Positions 17,101 to 25,258 of a DNA stretch of 64,000 nt are shown here, piece after piece. Below the pieces are notes generated by a model. That model was not told where the DNA came from and did not search any database. It worked only from the letters and a program-made list of their open reading frames with translations. The stretch is from JAGOFO01 sp964522105. Its GTDB lineage: Bacteria; Myxococcota_A; UBA9042; DTJE01. Every line of letters begins with the position of its first letter. Position 1 is the first letter of the stretch. The stretch lies in the NCBI GenBank assembly GCA_964522105.1, contig CAZFVA010000014.1, positions 20,239-84,238 of the forward strand. Direction: 5' to 3'. Both the position numbers and the translations under genes were made by a program.

Positions 17101-17457
17101 TCAGTCTTCGTCGTAGAAAAGCGTCTCGGACTTTTCAATAAAGCTGTTAACCGCCCGCTCAACTTCGGGTGGCAGATTAATAAACTTTAGACCCATGCCC
17201 GGGGCAATGTCCGCATGCATGGCCTGAAAACCACGGACCCAGCAGACTTCAGTTTCAATATGAATTGCTTCCGTCATGGTTGGCAGGGAAAATTTGATCC
17301 ACAACCTTGTACCAACGGCCGGTGGTTCGCTTGTTTGCACAAACAGTCCACCGTCACTGATGTTGCGAACAAACCCGGTGAAAAACTTATCATCAGATTT
17401 CAAGTCAATGGCTGACTCGTAATCAATTCGCTGCGCAATTCGCTTTTCGTCACCCAT
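17101..17457 (-). CDS. single PilZ-domain protein
   Basis: A 118-residue protein that is almost entirely one PilZ domain. It has RIAQRIDYES (RxxxR), NISDGGLFVQT (NxSxGG) and GMGLKFINLP, so c-di-GMP binding is likely. ATG 17457 is chosen because GGGAGG (17466-17471) sits eight bases upstream; a longer in-frame start at 17487 lacks support. It lies 88 bp before the tandem PilZ gene and 111 bp after the GAF-GGDEF cyclase, so the three could share a transcript. Confidence 0.85.
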   Translation of the reverse strand: MGDEKRIAQRIDYESAIDLKSDDKFFTGFVRNISDGGLFVQTSEPPAVGTRLWIKFSLPTMTEAIHIETEVCWVRGFQAMHADIAPGMGLKFINLPPEVERAVNSFIEKSETLFYDED

Positions 17458-17598
17458 AAAACGCGCCTCCCGGACAACCTTATACAAAGGTTTTTCCTGC
17501 GATTTCTGACCTGAAGGTCAGTCAGTTCCATTCAAGAACAACATTTTAGCACTCGCAAACTGCAATTGAAACAAAACGGTAGTCAGCGTTTTGCCTGT

Positions 17599-19146
17599 TC
17601 ATTGCGCGTATTCGGCCGCAGTCGGCCGGGTCGCGTTCATTACTTCCTCGGACGCGTTCACCATGTTTCGACCGCTGGCCTTTGATACATAAAGGTGCTT
17701 GTCTGCCGCACCGATCAGCTCTTTGGCCGTTGTGCCGTCAAACGGGAACATACCGATGCCGACGCTGGTTGTGACCTTGTGATGGTCAATCACGGCGAAG
17801 TCGGTCAATTCAACAGTTTTTCTAATACGTTCGGCCACGCGCACGACACCCCGGGGGCTGACCCCCGACAGAATGACGACGAATTCTTCGCCGCCATATC
17901 TGGCAACAAGGTCCCCGGACCTGACGACGTCATGCATTATGGAAGCAAGGCTCACAAGGATTTCGTCACCGGCAGGATGGCCCCACGTGTCGTTAACGAC
18001 TTTGAAGTGGTCAAGGTCGGTCATTATCACGGCCAGTGGCTTGCCTGTCTTTGCTGCTTCGGCAACCATTCTTTCCAGTTCGCTCATGAAATATGAGTGG
18101 ACGAAAGTCTGGGTCAGCCCGTCGGTCACCGATTTCATCCACAGTTTTGCCCGCAGGTTGGCATTGTCGATGGCAATGGCAGCCTGGCTGGCAAACAGCA
18201 TGACCAGATTCATGTCTTCTTCGCTGAAATCGCCGCCGTCACCACGGTCATTGACGTTTACAACGCCTATCACGACTCCACGGGCGCACAGCGGGACGCT
18301 GATCAGCGATGCCGACTTATAGTTTCCCGAGCTTGATGTCGCCCCGCCTGATTCGGTTTTGATATTTCTAAGGAAAAGGGCTTCGCCGGTCTGCGCAACT
18401 TTGCCCGAGATCCCTTCGCCAACCTTGCGGGTGGCCGATTTGATGACGTCCGCCGGAATGCCGACTGCAGATCTGATCCGCAGCTCGTCGCCAGCTTCGT
18501 TAAGCAGCATTATTGAACATCTGGTGGCATCGACCAGCCGCGCAACTGTCTGAACAATCTGATTAAGCACCGAGTCAACATCAAGCGTGCTGGTGATGAC
18601 TTTTCCGACCTCATAAAGGTCGGTCAGCGCGGCGACGCGGGATTGCAGATGGTCAAATATCGCCAGATTATCAACTTGTCTAGCGGCAAAAAGGCCTGTC
18701 TGCAGAAGAATCTGTCTGGTTTCGCTTTGTGGCGGATTGCTGAAGTCGGCCACTATAACTGTGCCTACGACGCGACTTTCGGTTCCCAGCCTGAACCACA
18801 GGCTGTCATCTGAAATGGTGTCGGCAATCGTTGCAAGTTCGCCCGGAAGCGTCTGCCCGTCGAGAATCGAGTTTGGCGTCAGGCCCTGAACCAGTTTTGT
18901 GGGCAACTTCATTGCGCCGGTAAACAGCGTTTTGTTCCCGTGAATGGCTACGATTCCTGAAAGCTTTGCCTCGGCGTCATCAAGATAGACGGCGGCCGAT
19001 GAAGCCCCGGACATCAGGCTTACTGCAAGCGCGACGCCGTTAAGTGCCTCGGCAACCGATTCTGCCTGCTGGATCCCGCACAAGGCATCCAGAATTCTAT
19101 TAAGTGCGTGTTCGTTCATATATAAGTGTGGCCCAATAGCTATCAA
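17599..19146 (-). CDS. GAF-GGDEF diguanylate cyclase
   Basis: About 515 residues. A poorly conserved GAF-like N-terminus is followed by a clear GAF domain (about 175-330, DLYEVGKVITSTLDVDSVL) and a GGDEF domain with the active variant GGEEF. The I-site RSGD lies five residues upstream of it, as in product-inhibited cyclases. There is no membrane segment. TTG 19146 has AGGGG nine bases before it; ATG 19119 (MNEHALN) is in frame but lacks a ribosome site, so the start is uncertain. With the two downstream PilZ genes it makes a compact c-di-GMP maker-and-reader block. Confidence 0.88.
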   Translation of the reverse strand: MIAIGPHLYMNEHALNRILDALCGIQQAESVAEALNGVALAVSLMSGASSAAVYLDDAEAKLSGIVAIHGNKTLFTGAMKLPTKLVQGLTPNSILDGQTLPGELATIADTISDDSLWFRLGTESRVVGTVIVADFSNPPQSETRQILLQTGLFAARQVDNLAIFDHLQSRVAALTDLYEVGKVITSTLDVDSVLNQIVQTVARLVDATRCSIMLLNEAGDELRIRSAVGIPADVIKSATRKVGEGISGKVAQTGEALFLRNIKTESGGATSSSGNYKSASLISVPLCARGVVIGVVNVNDRGDGGDFSEEDMNLVMLFASQAAIAIDNANLRAKLWMKSVTDGLTQTFVHSYFMSELERMVAEAAKTGKPLAVIMTDLDHFKVVNDTWGHPAGDEILVSLASIMHDVVRSGDLVARYGGEEFVVILSGVSPRGVVRVAERIRKTVELTDFAVIDHHKVTTSVGIGMFPFDGTTAKELIGAADKHLYVSKASGRNMVNASEEVMNATRPTAAEYAQ

Positions 19147-19331
19147 GCATTTTCACCCCTATGGGCCATCATCACCAAATTCGTGCGTTCCCGGACGTGG
19201 AATTTGTTTGCGTATAGCCGGTGATTCACTGTCGGGAAGGGTGTAATTGACTGTCCTGTCTGCCAAACGCATACTGTGCCGGTGAGCGGGTTCATAAAAA
19301 TGGTGTGTGGCTGGCCTTTTACGGTGAAAAA

Positions 19332-20096
19332 ATGCGACCTGAAAAAATAATTGTCTGTGTGTCAGGGGCTTCCGCAGGCATCGGTCTGGCTGTTGCGCGG
19401 GCGCTGGCGGGACTGGGTTGTGACCTGATGCTTGGCGCAAGGCGGGTTGAAAGGCTTGCTGATGTGGCCGCCGAGCTTTCTGCCGGATTCGGCGTTTCCG
19501 TGTTCACCGGCTATCTGGATGTGACTGACGGGGGGTCGGTCAAATCGTTTGTTGAACAGGGCGTGAACAAGCTGGGCGGCCTGAACGTGCTGGTCAATAA
19601 CGCCGGTCTTGGCCGGGGCGTTGACCGCCTTGATGCGGTTGCCGAGAGTGACTGGCAGCAGATGTTTTCCACTAATGTGGAAGGCGTGCTGCGGATGACG
19701 CAGGCGGCACTTCCGCACATCAGGAAATCGGGGTGGGGTCATATTATTAATCTGGGAAGCATCGCCGGGCACGGCGTTTATGCCGGGGGCGGCGTCTATT
19801 GTGCGACCAAGCATGCCCTTGATGCCGTGACTTCTACGTTGCGCCTGGAATTGAACGGCGAACCGATTCGGGTGACGACTGTTGACCCGGGAATGGTCGA
19901 AACCGAGTTTTCAATTGTGCGGCTTGGCGATGCGGAAAAAGCATCTAACGTTTACCGTGGGATGACTCCGCTGGTCGCCGAAGATATTGCCGAATGTGTA
20001 CGCTGGGTTGTGTCGCTGCCGGACCATGTGAACATTGATCAGATAGTCATCAAACCGCGTGATCAGGCCGACCTGCGGACCGTTTCAAGAAAGTAG
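19332..20096 (+). CDS. short-chain dehydrogenase/reductase
   Basis: A 254-residue classical SDR. It has the cofactor motif SGASAGIG, NNAG, a catalytic Ser in INLGSIAG and Tyr-Lys in YCATK. GARRVERL after beta-2 suggests NADP preference. The overall sequence resembles YdfG-type 3-hydroxy acid dehydrogenases, but the substrate is not predictable. ATG 19332 (MRPEKI) starts just before the Rossmann fold; the earlier GTG at 19305 adds nine unlikely residues. It is monocistronic, converging on ridA. Confidence 0.9.
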   Translation: MRPEKIIVCVSGASAGIGLAVARALAGLGCDLMLGARRVERLADVAAELSAGFGVSVFTGYLDVTDGGSVKSFVEQGVNKLGGLNVLVNNAGLGRGVDRLDAVAESDWQQMFSTNVEGVLRMTQAALPHIRKSGWGHIINLGSIAGHGVYAGGGVYCATKHALDAVTSTLRLELNGEPIRVTTVDPGMVETEFSIVRLGDAEKASNVYRGMTPLVAEDIAECVRWVVSLPDHVNIDQIVIKPRDQADLRTVSRK

Positions 20097-20122
20097 ATGT
20101 TCTGAATTTGATGGTTGGCCGA

Positions 20123-20512
20123 CTAGCTTGCCGCGATGGCATCAATTTCAACTAAAGCGCCTTTTGGAAGGGCACAGACCTGGAAAGCGGCCCGCGCCGG
20201 TTTGTGGCTGCCGAAGAATTCGCCATAGATGCCGTTGACGACCTGAAAGTGCGCCATGTCAGTCAGGAAGATGGTGCATCTGACGGCGTTGGTGCGGTCC
20301 ATGCCGCCCGCGATAAGAATGGCGTCGATGTTTCTAAGTACCTGTTCTGTCTGCTCTTTTATTCCGCCGGGAATGAATTCGCCGGTCTTCGGGTCAATCG
20401 GAATCTGGCCTGACACAAAAAGCATCCTGCCCGGATGACATTCGACTGCCTGCGAGTAAGGTCCAATGGCTGCGGGGGCGTTTTCAGTGTGAATCGGGTT
20501 GTTTCCTTTCAT
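20123..20512 (-). CDS. ridA: RidA family 2-iminobutanoate/2-iminopropanoate deaminase
   Basis: A 129-residue enzyme that hydrolyses reactive enamine/imine intermediates released by PLP enzymes. Family hallmarks are GPYSQAV, FVSGQIP and the catalytic Arg region KPARAAFQV with ALPKGALVEIDAIA at the end. It should form a trimer in the cytoplasm. It follows the cupin gene by 45 bp on the same strand and may end the argS operon. Confidence 0.94.
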   Translation of the reverse strand: MKGNNPIHTENAPAAIGPYSQAVECHPGRMLFVSGQIPIDPKTGEFIPGGIKEQTEQVLRNIDAILIAGGMDRTNAVRCTIFLTDMAHFQVVNGIYGEFFGSHKPARAAFQVCALPKGALVEIDAIAAS

Positions 20513-20557
20513 GGTAATACCTTAATTTTTAACCTTTGTTTGGCGTGCCGGGCTGTT

Positions 20558-20935
20558 TCAGCGATGTGATGTGCCTTTGCGCCCATAAATATCTTCAAGC
20601 CTTACGACGTCATCAAGCTCGGCCGTCGAGGTTTCAAAAAGCTCGACAGGGCCGTCTTCTGCCGCCATGAATCTGTGAATTGTTCCCGGCGTGATTCGCA
20701 GCGACTTTCCGCTGTGCAGAACGACTTTTTCGATTGAATCGCCTTCGCCGATGTCAACGTGAAGATTGCCGGACAATACGTACACCGTTTCGTCTTTGCG
20801 CACGTGGTACTGCCGTGAAAGTTTCTGCTCGGAATTGATGTGTATGATTTTTCCGGCGTATTTGTCTGTCACCGCGACCCACAATTCCCAACCCCACGGT
20901 TTTTCAATCTTTTCGGGGACTATTATCGGAATCAT
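20558..20935 (-). CDS. cupin-domain protein (mannose-6-phosphate isomerase type II-like)
   Basis: A 125-residue single cupin. PWGWE at the N-terminus, RQYHVRKDETVYVLSG and TPGTIHRFMA resemble the C-terminal isomerase domain of bifunctional mannose-1-phosphate guanylyltransferases. His/Glu in the two cupin motifs would bind a metal. Without the nucleotidyltransferase half it may be a stand-alone sugar-phosphate isomerase or a sensor. Its ATG overlaps the stop of the SPOR gene by four bases (ATGA), so the two are translationally coupled. Confidence 0.82.
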   Translation of the reverse strand: MIPIIVPEKIEKPWGWELWVAVTDKYAGKIIHINSEQKLSRQYHVRKDETVYVLSGNLHVDIGEGDSIEKVVLHSGKSLRITPGTIHRFMAAEDGPVELFETSTAELDDVVRLEDIYGRKGTSHR

Positions 20936-22341
20936 TTTGCCTCCACAGGTATTGCCTGCTCGGCTTCCTTCGCGTTCAGGTCACGCGCGAAAGCCGAGGC
21001 ATCGGTCGAATTGTCAAATTTCCCAACCCTTACGCGGAACCACTGGATGCCGGATGGATCAGTAAATGTAACTACATAGGGATTGTATCCCTTTGATTTT
21101 AATAAGTCAGCGTGTTGATCGGCCAGTTCCTTTTCCTTGAAGGACCGGACCTGTACTGAGTACTTTTTCTGTTCCACGTCTTTTACAGGTTTGGTCGGGA
21201 CTGGCTTGGCAGGGATGGGCTTCACTGGAACTGGTTTTGCAGGGGTTGGTTTTGTGGCAACAGCTTTCGATGGTTCAGGTTTTGAGGCTGTCGCGGTGGC
21301 TGGAACTGGTTTCGCCGGGATTGGTTTGGTGGCTGCCACTTCCGTTGTAACCGGGTTGACTGGCACAGGTTGCGCGGGCACCGGTTTTGCCGGAATCGGG
21401 GCCGGAATCTTCACCGGCGGTTTGGGTGGCAAACATTCGCCATCAACAGCAATACATGAATAATCACAAGATGTTATTGCAAGCGGCGGCCACAGTTGGA
21501 ACTGGGCCCTTTCTATGGCTTCTGCTGCAGTTTTCAGTGCCTTTTCAATTTCTTTCATATCTACAGAATCACGACGTTTACCGCCCTTTACGATGGCGCT
21601 GCGTGGTTGCGGGGAAGGTCCCGGAGTCGGTACAGGTTTTGGTGGCGCGGCCAGCTCTGGAGCAGGAACGGGAACCGGCGTCGGCGCAGGAACTGGCGCT
21701 GGAACCACAGCAGGATTCGGTACCGGAGTTGGTGAGGGGACTGGAACTGGTGCAGGAACGGGCGCCGGAACTGGCGCTGGAACCGGCGCCGGAAGTGGAA
21801 GAATACTGGCTGTCACCGCGTGGTTTTCACGGCCTTCGTCTTCGTCGCTGTCATCTGCTTGCGGGCCGGCTTTTCCATCTGTAGTTTTGTTGTTTTCGTT
21901 TGTTATGGCCTTACCGGCGGTGGCGTTTGCTTCGGCTGTCCCGGCTTTCACCGTCGTCCCGGCCGTCCCCGTCGTCCCGCCCGTTCCGTTCGTCCCGTTT
22001 TTCCCGTCTGCGCCGGCCGTTTTAGCGACCTGATTTTCGCCTGGATTAACCGCAGCAACTGCTTCTGTCGGCCTTGACGCCGGAGTCGGCGACCTGCCGA
22101 TCAGCCACCCTGCGACCAGCGCAAGTGCGATCAGCGCCAGCACTCCGACAACGGCCATTTTCAGGTGGGTTGGTTCAACGGTGATAGGTGTTTTTTCCTG
22201 AATCTTGTCGAAGTCGCGCAGGACTACTTCGTCGCTGCGCCTTTCGCGCTTTTGTGCCGCCTCGGGGATATTTCCCCGGTCCACATCAAGGGAAGGGCGC
22301 TGGCCCTGGTCCGCTTCATCATGTGGCCCTTCAGTCGGCAT
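20932..22341 (-). CDS. membrane-anchored SPOR-domain protein with Pro-rich repeats
   Basis: A 469-residue protein. A cytoplasmic N-terminus precedes one membrane helix (AVVGVLALIALALVAGWLIG). A Gly/Thr-rich stretch with collagen-like spacing (GADGKNGTNGTGG), PAPV repeats, a Cys-containing segment (SCDYSCIAVDGEC) and AKPVP repeats follow, ending in a SPOR domain (YSVQVRSF...FRVRVGKF). SPOR domains bind glycan strands lacking stem peptides at division septa, so a role in cell division or envelope is likely. ATG 22341 lies inside the end of argS (11-bp overlap) with GAGGAG just before it. The long Pro stalk would span the periplasm. Confidence 0.85.
   Translation of the reverse strand: MPTEGPHDEADQGQRPSLDVDRGNIPEAAQKRERRSDEVVLRDFDKIQEKTPITVEPTHLKMAVVGVLALIALALVAGWLIGRSPTPASRPTEAVAAVNPGENQVAKTAGADGKNGTNGTGGTTGTAGTTVKAGTAEANATAGKAITNENNKTTDGKAGPQADDSDEDEGRENHAVTASILPLPAPVPAPVPAPVPAPVPVPSPTPVPNPAVVPAPVPAPTPVPVPAPELAAPPKPVPTPGPSPQPRSAIVKGGKRRDSVDMKEIEKALKTAAEAIERAQFQLWPPLAITSCDYSCIAVDGECLPPKPPVKIPAPIPAKPVPAQPVPVNPVTTEVAATKPIPAKPVPATATASKPEPSKAVATKPTPAKPVPVKPIPAKPVPTKPVKDVEQKKYSVQVRSFKEKELADQHADLLKSKGYNPYVVTFTDPSGIQWFRVRVGKFDNSTDASAFARDLNAKEAEQAIPVEAK
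21184..21400. repeat. imperfect coding repeats (AKPVP type)
   Basis: Degenerate repeats encode runs of AKPVP, TKP and similar residues in the SPOR protein stalk just before the SPOR domain. The repeats are in frame, so length changes in multiples of three would be tolerated. Confidence 0.6.
21640..21800. repeat. imperfect coding repeats (PAPV type)
   Basis: About a dozen 12-bp units around ggaactggcgct, read on the minus strand, encode PAPV repeats of the SPOR protein. They probably form a stiff polyproline-like periplasmic spacer. Confidence 0.65.
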
Positions 22342-24037
22342 CCGTCTCCTCGTAGTGCATCTCTTCGGGGGCCGAAACCCCAAGCAGTTCAAGACCATAT
22401 CCAAGCACGGATTTCACTTTTGATACAAGGTAGAGCCTGGCGGCCGTCTTGTCGCGGTCGTCCGAAATGACCCGGTTGGACCCTTTGTACTTCGTGTAGT
22501 ACGAATGGAATCCCTTAACAAGTTCCATCAGATAGAAGCACAGATGGTGCGGCTCACCCTTCTGGGCGGCCCCTGAAACGACGGCCTGGAATCTGCAAAG
22601 GTCGCGTATCATCGCCTTTTCTTCAGGCAGTACCAGGTGTTCCAGAAGTGCTTGATTCCATTCAGGAACTGTGTGGCCTTCGCGTGTGGCCTTCCTGACT
22701 ATTGAAGCGACCCGCGCGTGTCCGTACTGGACGTAATAGACCGGGTTGTCCATCGTCTTCTGCTTGGCCAGCTCCAGGTCAAATTCCATCTGCGAGTCGG
22801 CCCTGCGCATCACATAAATGAAACGCACCGCGTCGGCCCCGACTTCATCAATCAAATCCTGAAGCGTCACGAACCGGCCAAGCCGCTTGCCCATCGGGAT
22901 GACTTCGCCGTTTCGAGTCAGCGTAACCATCTGGATAAGGATTACTTCAAGCATTTCGGGGTCATGTCCGCATGCGCTCATCGCCGCGCGCACCCTCGGA
23001 ATGTATCCGTGATGGTCGGCACCCCAGATATTGATTAGCTTGTCGTACCCGCGCCGTGCCTTTTCGTCGTGATAGGCGATGTCGGCCGCAAAGTAAGTCG
23101 GGACGCCGTTTGATCGCACGACAACACGGTCTTCCCCGTCGTCATCGTCGGTCATGGTAAACAGAACGGCGCCGTCTTCGCCCCGGTAAGCTGCCCCTTT
23201 TTCAATAAGGGTTTCAACCATTTGCGTGATGCAGCCCGAATCGTGCAGGGTTCTTTCTGAAAACCAGTGATCAAATTTGATGTCCAGATTCTTAAGCGTT
23301 TTCTGGATTTCCAGCGTCAGCCTGTCGGCCGCAAACAGTACGGCAGGATTGTTGTCGCGCGCACCGATGTCTTCGTAAGGCATCTCGCACAGGCGCCTAC
23401 CTTCAGGGGTCGCCACAAATTCGGCAGCAAGATCGCGGATATAGTCGCCACGGTATCCGTTTTCAGGGAAGTCGTCGTCAGTCGCAAGCCCAAGCACCTG
23501 CCGCCCGCGACAGTGAATCGAAATGCCGAGCATCGCCATCTGATTGCCGACGTTATTTAACAGGTATTCTGTCTCGACCTTGTATCCGGCGACCCTCATC
23601 AGGCGGGCAATGATGTCGCCCAGCACCGCGCCCCTGGCGTGTCCCGCGTGCAGTGGCCCGGTCGGGTTTGCCGAAACGTACTCCAGCAGAACGCGCTGTC
23701 CGTGGCCGACATCCGGGATTTCCATAACAGATTCAAGCATGTCAAACCAGGTTCGCTGGTTCACCTTGAAGTTCAGGTAGCCGGGTGCCACGAACGAAAC
23801 GCTCTCAAAAACGCCTTCAGGCAGCGTCATCGCGTCAACGATATTTTTTCCACAGATTGCCGGTGCCGAGCGAAGCGCCTTGCACATAATCAGCGGCAGC
23901 GCGCAGCCGTAGTCCCCGAATTCTTCATTCTTCGGACGTTCAATACTTATCTGCGGTTGGAAATCAGCCGGTATTGTCCCGGAATCTTTAAGTTTTTGCA
24001 GTGCGTCGGTCAGTATTTTCAATACCAGGGTTTCCAT
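22331..24037 (-). CDS. argS: arginyl-tRNA synthetase
   Basis: A 568-residue class I synthetase charging tRNA-Arg. The HIGH signature is HAGH (in PTGPLHAGHARGAVL) and the KMSKS site reads MGKRLG before RFVTLQDLI, a known kind of ArgRS variation. The C-terminal DALR anticodon-binding domain ends with the usual LLGVSAPEEM. AAGGAG lies five bases before ATG 24037. It is the first gene of an operon overlapping the SPOR gene, and is divergent from the TGS GTPase. Confidence 0.96.
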   Translation of the reverse strand: METLVLKILTDALQKLKDSGTIPADFQPQISIERPKNEEFGDYGCALPLIMCKALRSAPAICGKNIVDAMTLPEGVFESVSFVAPGYLNFKVNQRTWFDMLESVMEIPDVGHGQRVLLEYVSANPTGPLHAGHARGAVLGDIIARLMRVAGYKVETEYLLNNVGNQMAMLGISIHCRGRQVLGLATDDDFPENGYRGDYIRDLAAEFVATPEGRRLCEMPYEDIGARDNNPAVLFAADRLTLEIQKTLKNLDIKFDHWFSERTLHDSGCITQMVETLIEKGAAYRGEDGAVLFTMTDDDDGEDRVVVRSNGVPTYFAADIAYHDEKARRGYDKLINIWGADHHGYIPRVRAAMSACGHDPEMLEVILIQMVTLTRNGEVIPMGKRLGRFVTLQDLIDEVGADAVRFIYVMRRADSQMEFDLELAKQKTMDNPVYYVQYGHARVASIVRKATREGHTVPEWNQALLEHLVLPEEKAMIRDLCRFQAVVSGAAQKGEPHHLCFYLMELVKGFHSYYTKYKGSNRVISDDRDKTAARLYLVSKVKSVLGYGLELLGVSAPEEMHYEETDAD

Positions 24038-24063
24038 GGTTCTCCTTTTCGTTCGCCGGTATC

Positions 24064-24069
24064 ATTATA
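24064..24069 (-). promoter_or_regulatory. -10 element (TATAAT) for argS
   Basis: The minus strand reads TATATAAT here, about 27 bases before ATG 24037, the same arrangement as at 6736-6741. No convincing -35 is visible. Confidence 0.4.
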
Positions 24070-24070
24070 T

Positions 24071-24110
24071 AGCGCACCGGACAAAGCGTCCCGAGGATAA
24101 AGCGCACCGG
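24071..24110. repeat. 10-bp direct repeat, 30-bp spacing, in a divergent promoter region
   Basis: AGCGCACCGG occurs at 24071-24080 and 24101-24110, both preceded by ATA. The 30-bp spacing is about three helical turns and puts both on one DNA face between argS and the GTPase gene. It may be a regulator site. Confidence 0.45.
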
Positions 24111-24138
24111 GGCAATCAGGCAAGTACAGAGGTAACCG

Positions 24139-25173
24139 ATGCCGGCAAATTTGACTCAGCAGTACATGCAGGCCGAAGCCAGATTCCGGGCCGCCGTCAC
24201 CCATGAAGAAAAGGTGGCCGGTCTTGAGGAGATGATTCGCGAGCTGCCCAAGCACAAACACACCGAAAAGATGTTTGCCGACCTGAAGACGCGGCTGTCA
24301 AAGCTGAAAAAGGAAGGGGACGTGTCAAAAGGTCCGGCTGTGCGCAAGACGGCCGGCTACGAAGTTGCGCGTGAAGGGGCAGGGCAGATTGTCGTGATCG
24401 GTGCGCCGAATTCAGGCAAGTCGTCGATTCTGGCGGCTTTGACGAAAGCCCCCGTGGAAGTTACGGAATATCCTTTCACGACCAGGCGCGTCATCCCCGG
24501 CCTGATGCGTTTTGAAGACGTCGGCATTCAGATAGTTGATACCCCGGCGATCGCGGCCGAATTCATGGACCCGATGCTGCCGCCGTTTATCCGCAGCGCT
24601 GACGCGGCCGTTCTGTGTGTTGACCTTAGTGCGCCGGACTGTCTGGATCAGGCGGCAGCGACGATGGCGGCACTGGCGGAATGTGGAATTGTCCTTCGCA
24701 CCGGCATCGTTGATTCGACTGATTCGCAGAAGTCACCAAGGCCGCTCGTGGCGTTTATTGCCGCGACTCACGCCGACGATCCCGATGCCGAAATCGCGCT
24801 TGAGCTGCTGGCCGAGGCGGTCGGGTCCATCCCGGTCGAGCCCGCCATTCCCGGTGTCGGCCCACTGAAAATCATCCCCTTTTCCATCAATGACCCGGCG
24901 ATGCAGGCGGTGTTCTGCCACGCCTGTTTCGACCTGTTCAACGTCGTGCGCGTCTATTCAAAACAGCCCGGGAAACCGGCTGACAAGGACGCCCCGTTCC
25001 TGGTACCGAACGGTGGTTTTGTCATTGATTTCGCGGAAATGGTTCACCGCGACTTCAGGGATAAGTTTTCGTTTGCGCGTGTCTGGGGCGAAGGCAAGTT
25101 CGAGGGCCAGCGCGTCTCGCGTGACTATCAGGTTCAGGACTGCGACGTCATTGAACTGCATCTTTCAACATAA
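24139..25173 (+). CDS. Obg/DRG-like GTPase with C-terminal TGS domain
   Basis: A 344-residue protein. It has a helical N-terminus (about 1-75), a G domain with P-loop GAPNSGKS (88-95) and switch I YPFTT (111-115), and a C-terminal TGS domain (KPGKPADKDAPFLVP to VIELHLST). The family is related to DRG and Obg GTPases, which act around the ribosome. The G3 motif reads DTPA rather than DxxG, and no NKxD is found at G4 (THAD at the expected place), so guanine specificity and hydrolysis are in doubt. Confidence 0.88.
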   Translation: MPANLTQQYMQAEARFRAAVTHEEKVAGLEEMIRELPKHKHTEKMFADLKTRLSKLKKEGDVSKGPAVRKTAGYEVAREGAGQIVVIGAPNSGKSSILAALTKAPVEVTEYPFTTRRVIPGLMRFEDVGIQIVDTPAIAAEFMDPMLPPFIRSADAAVLCVDLSAPDCLDQAAATMAALAECGIVLRTGIVDSTDSQKSPRPLVAFIAATHADDPDAEIALELLAEAVGSIPVEPAIPGVGPLKIIPFSINDPAMQAVFCHACFDLFNVVRVYSKQPGKPADKDAPFLVPNGGFVIDFAEMVHRDFRDKFSFARVWGEGKFEGQRVSRDYQVQDCDVIELHLST

Positions 25174-25217
25174 ATTTTTGCCGTTGTTGTCGTTGACCTG
25201 CCGCATCGGTGCGGTCC

Positions 25218-25226
25218 TGTTATAAT
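25218..25226 (+). promoter_or_regulatory. extended -10 promoter for aspartate kinase
   Basis: TGTTATAAT matches the extended -10 consensus TGnTATAAT exactly and lies 32 bp before GTG 25259. TTGACC at 25193-25198 is 22 bp away, too far for a normal -35. A perfect small hairpin CCGCA-TCGG-TGCGG (25201-25214) sits just upstream. Confidence 0.55.
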
Positions 25227-25258
25227 CGGTTTAACCTGACTTGTTTGGGGTAATGTAA

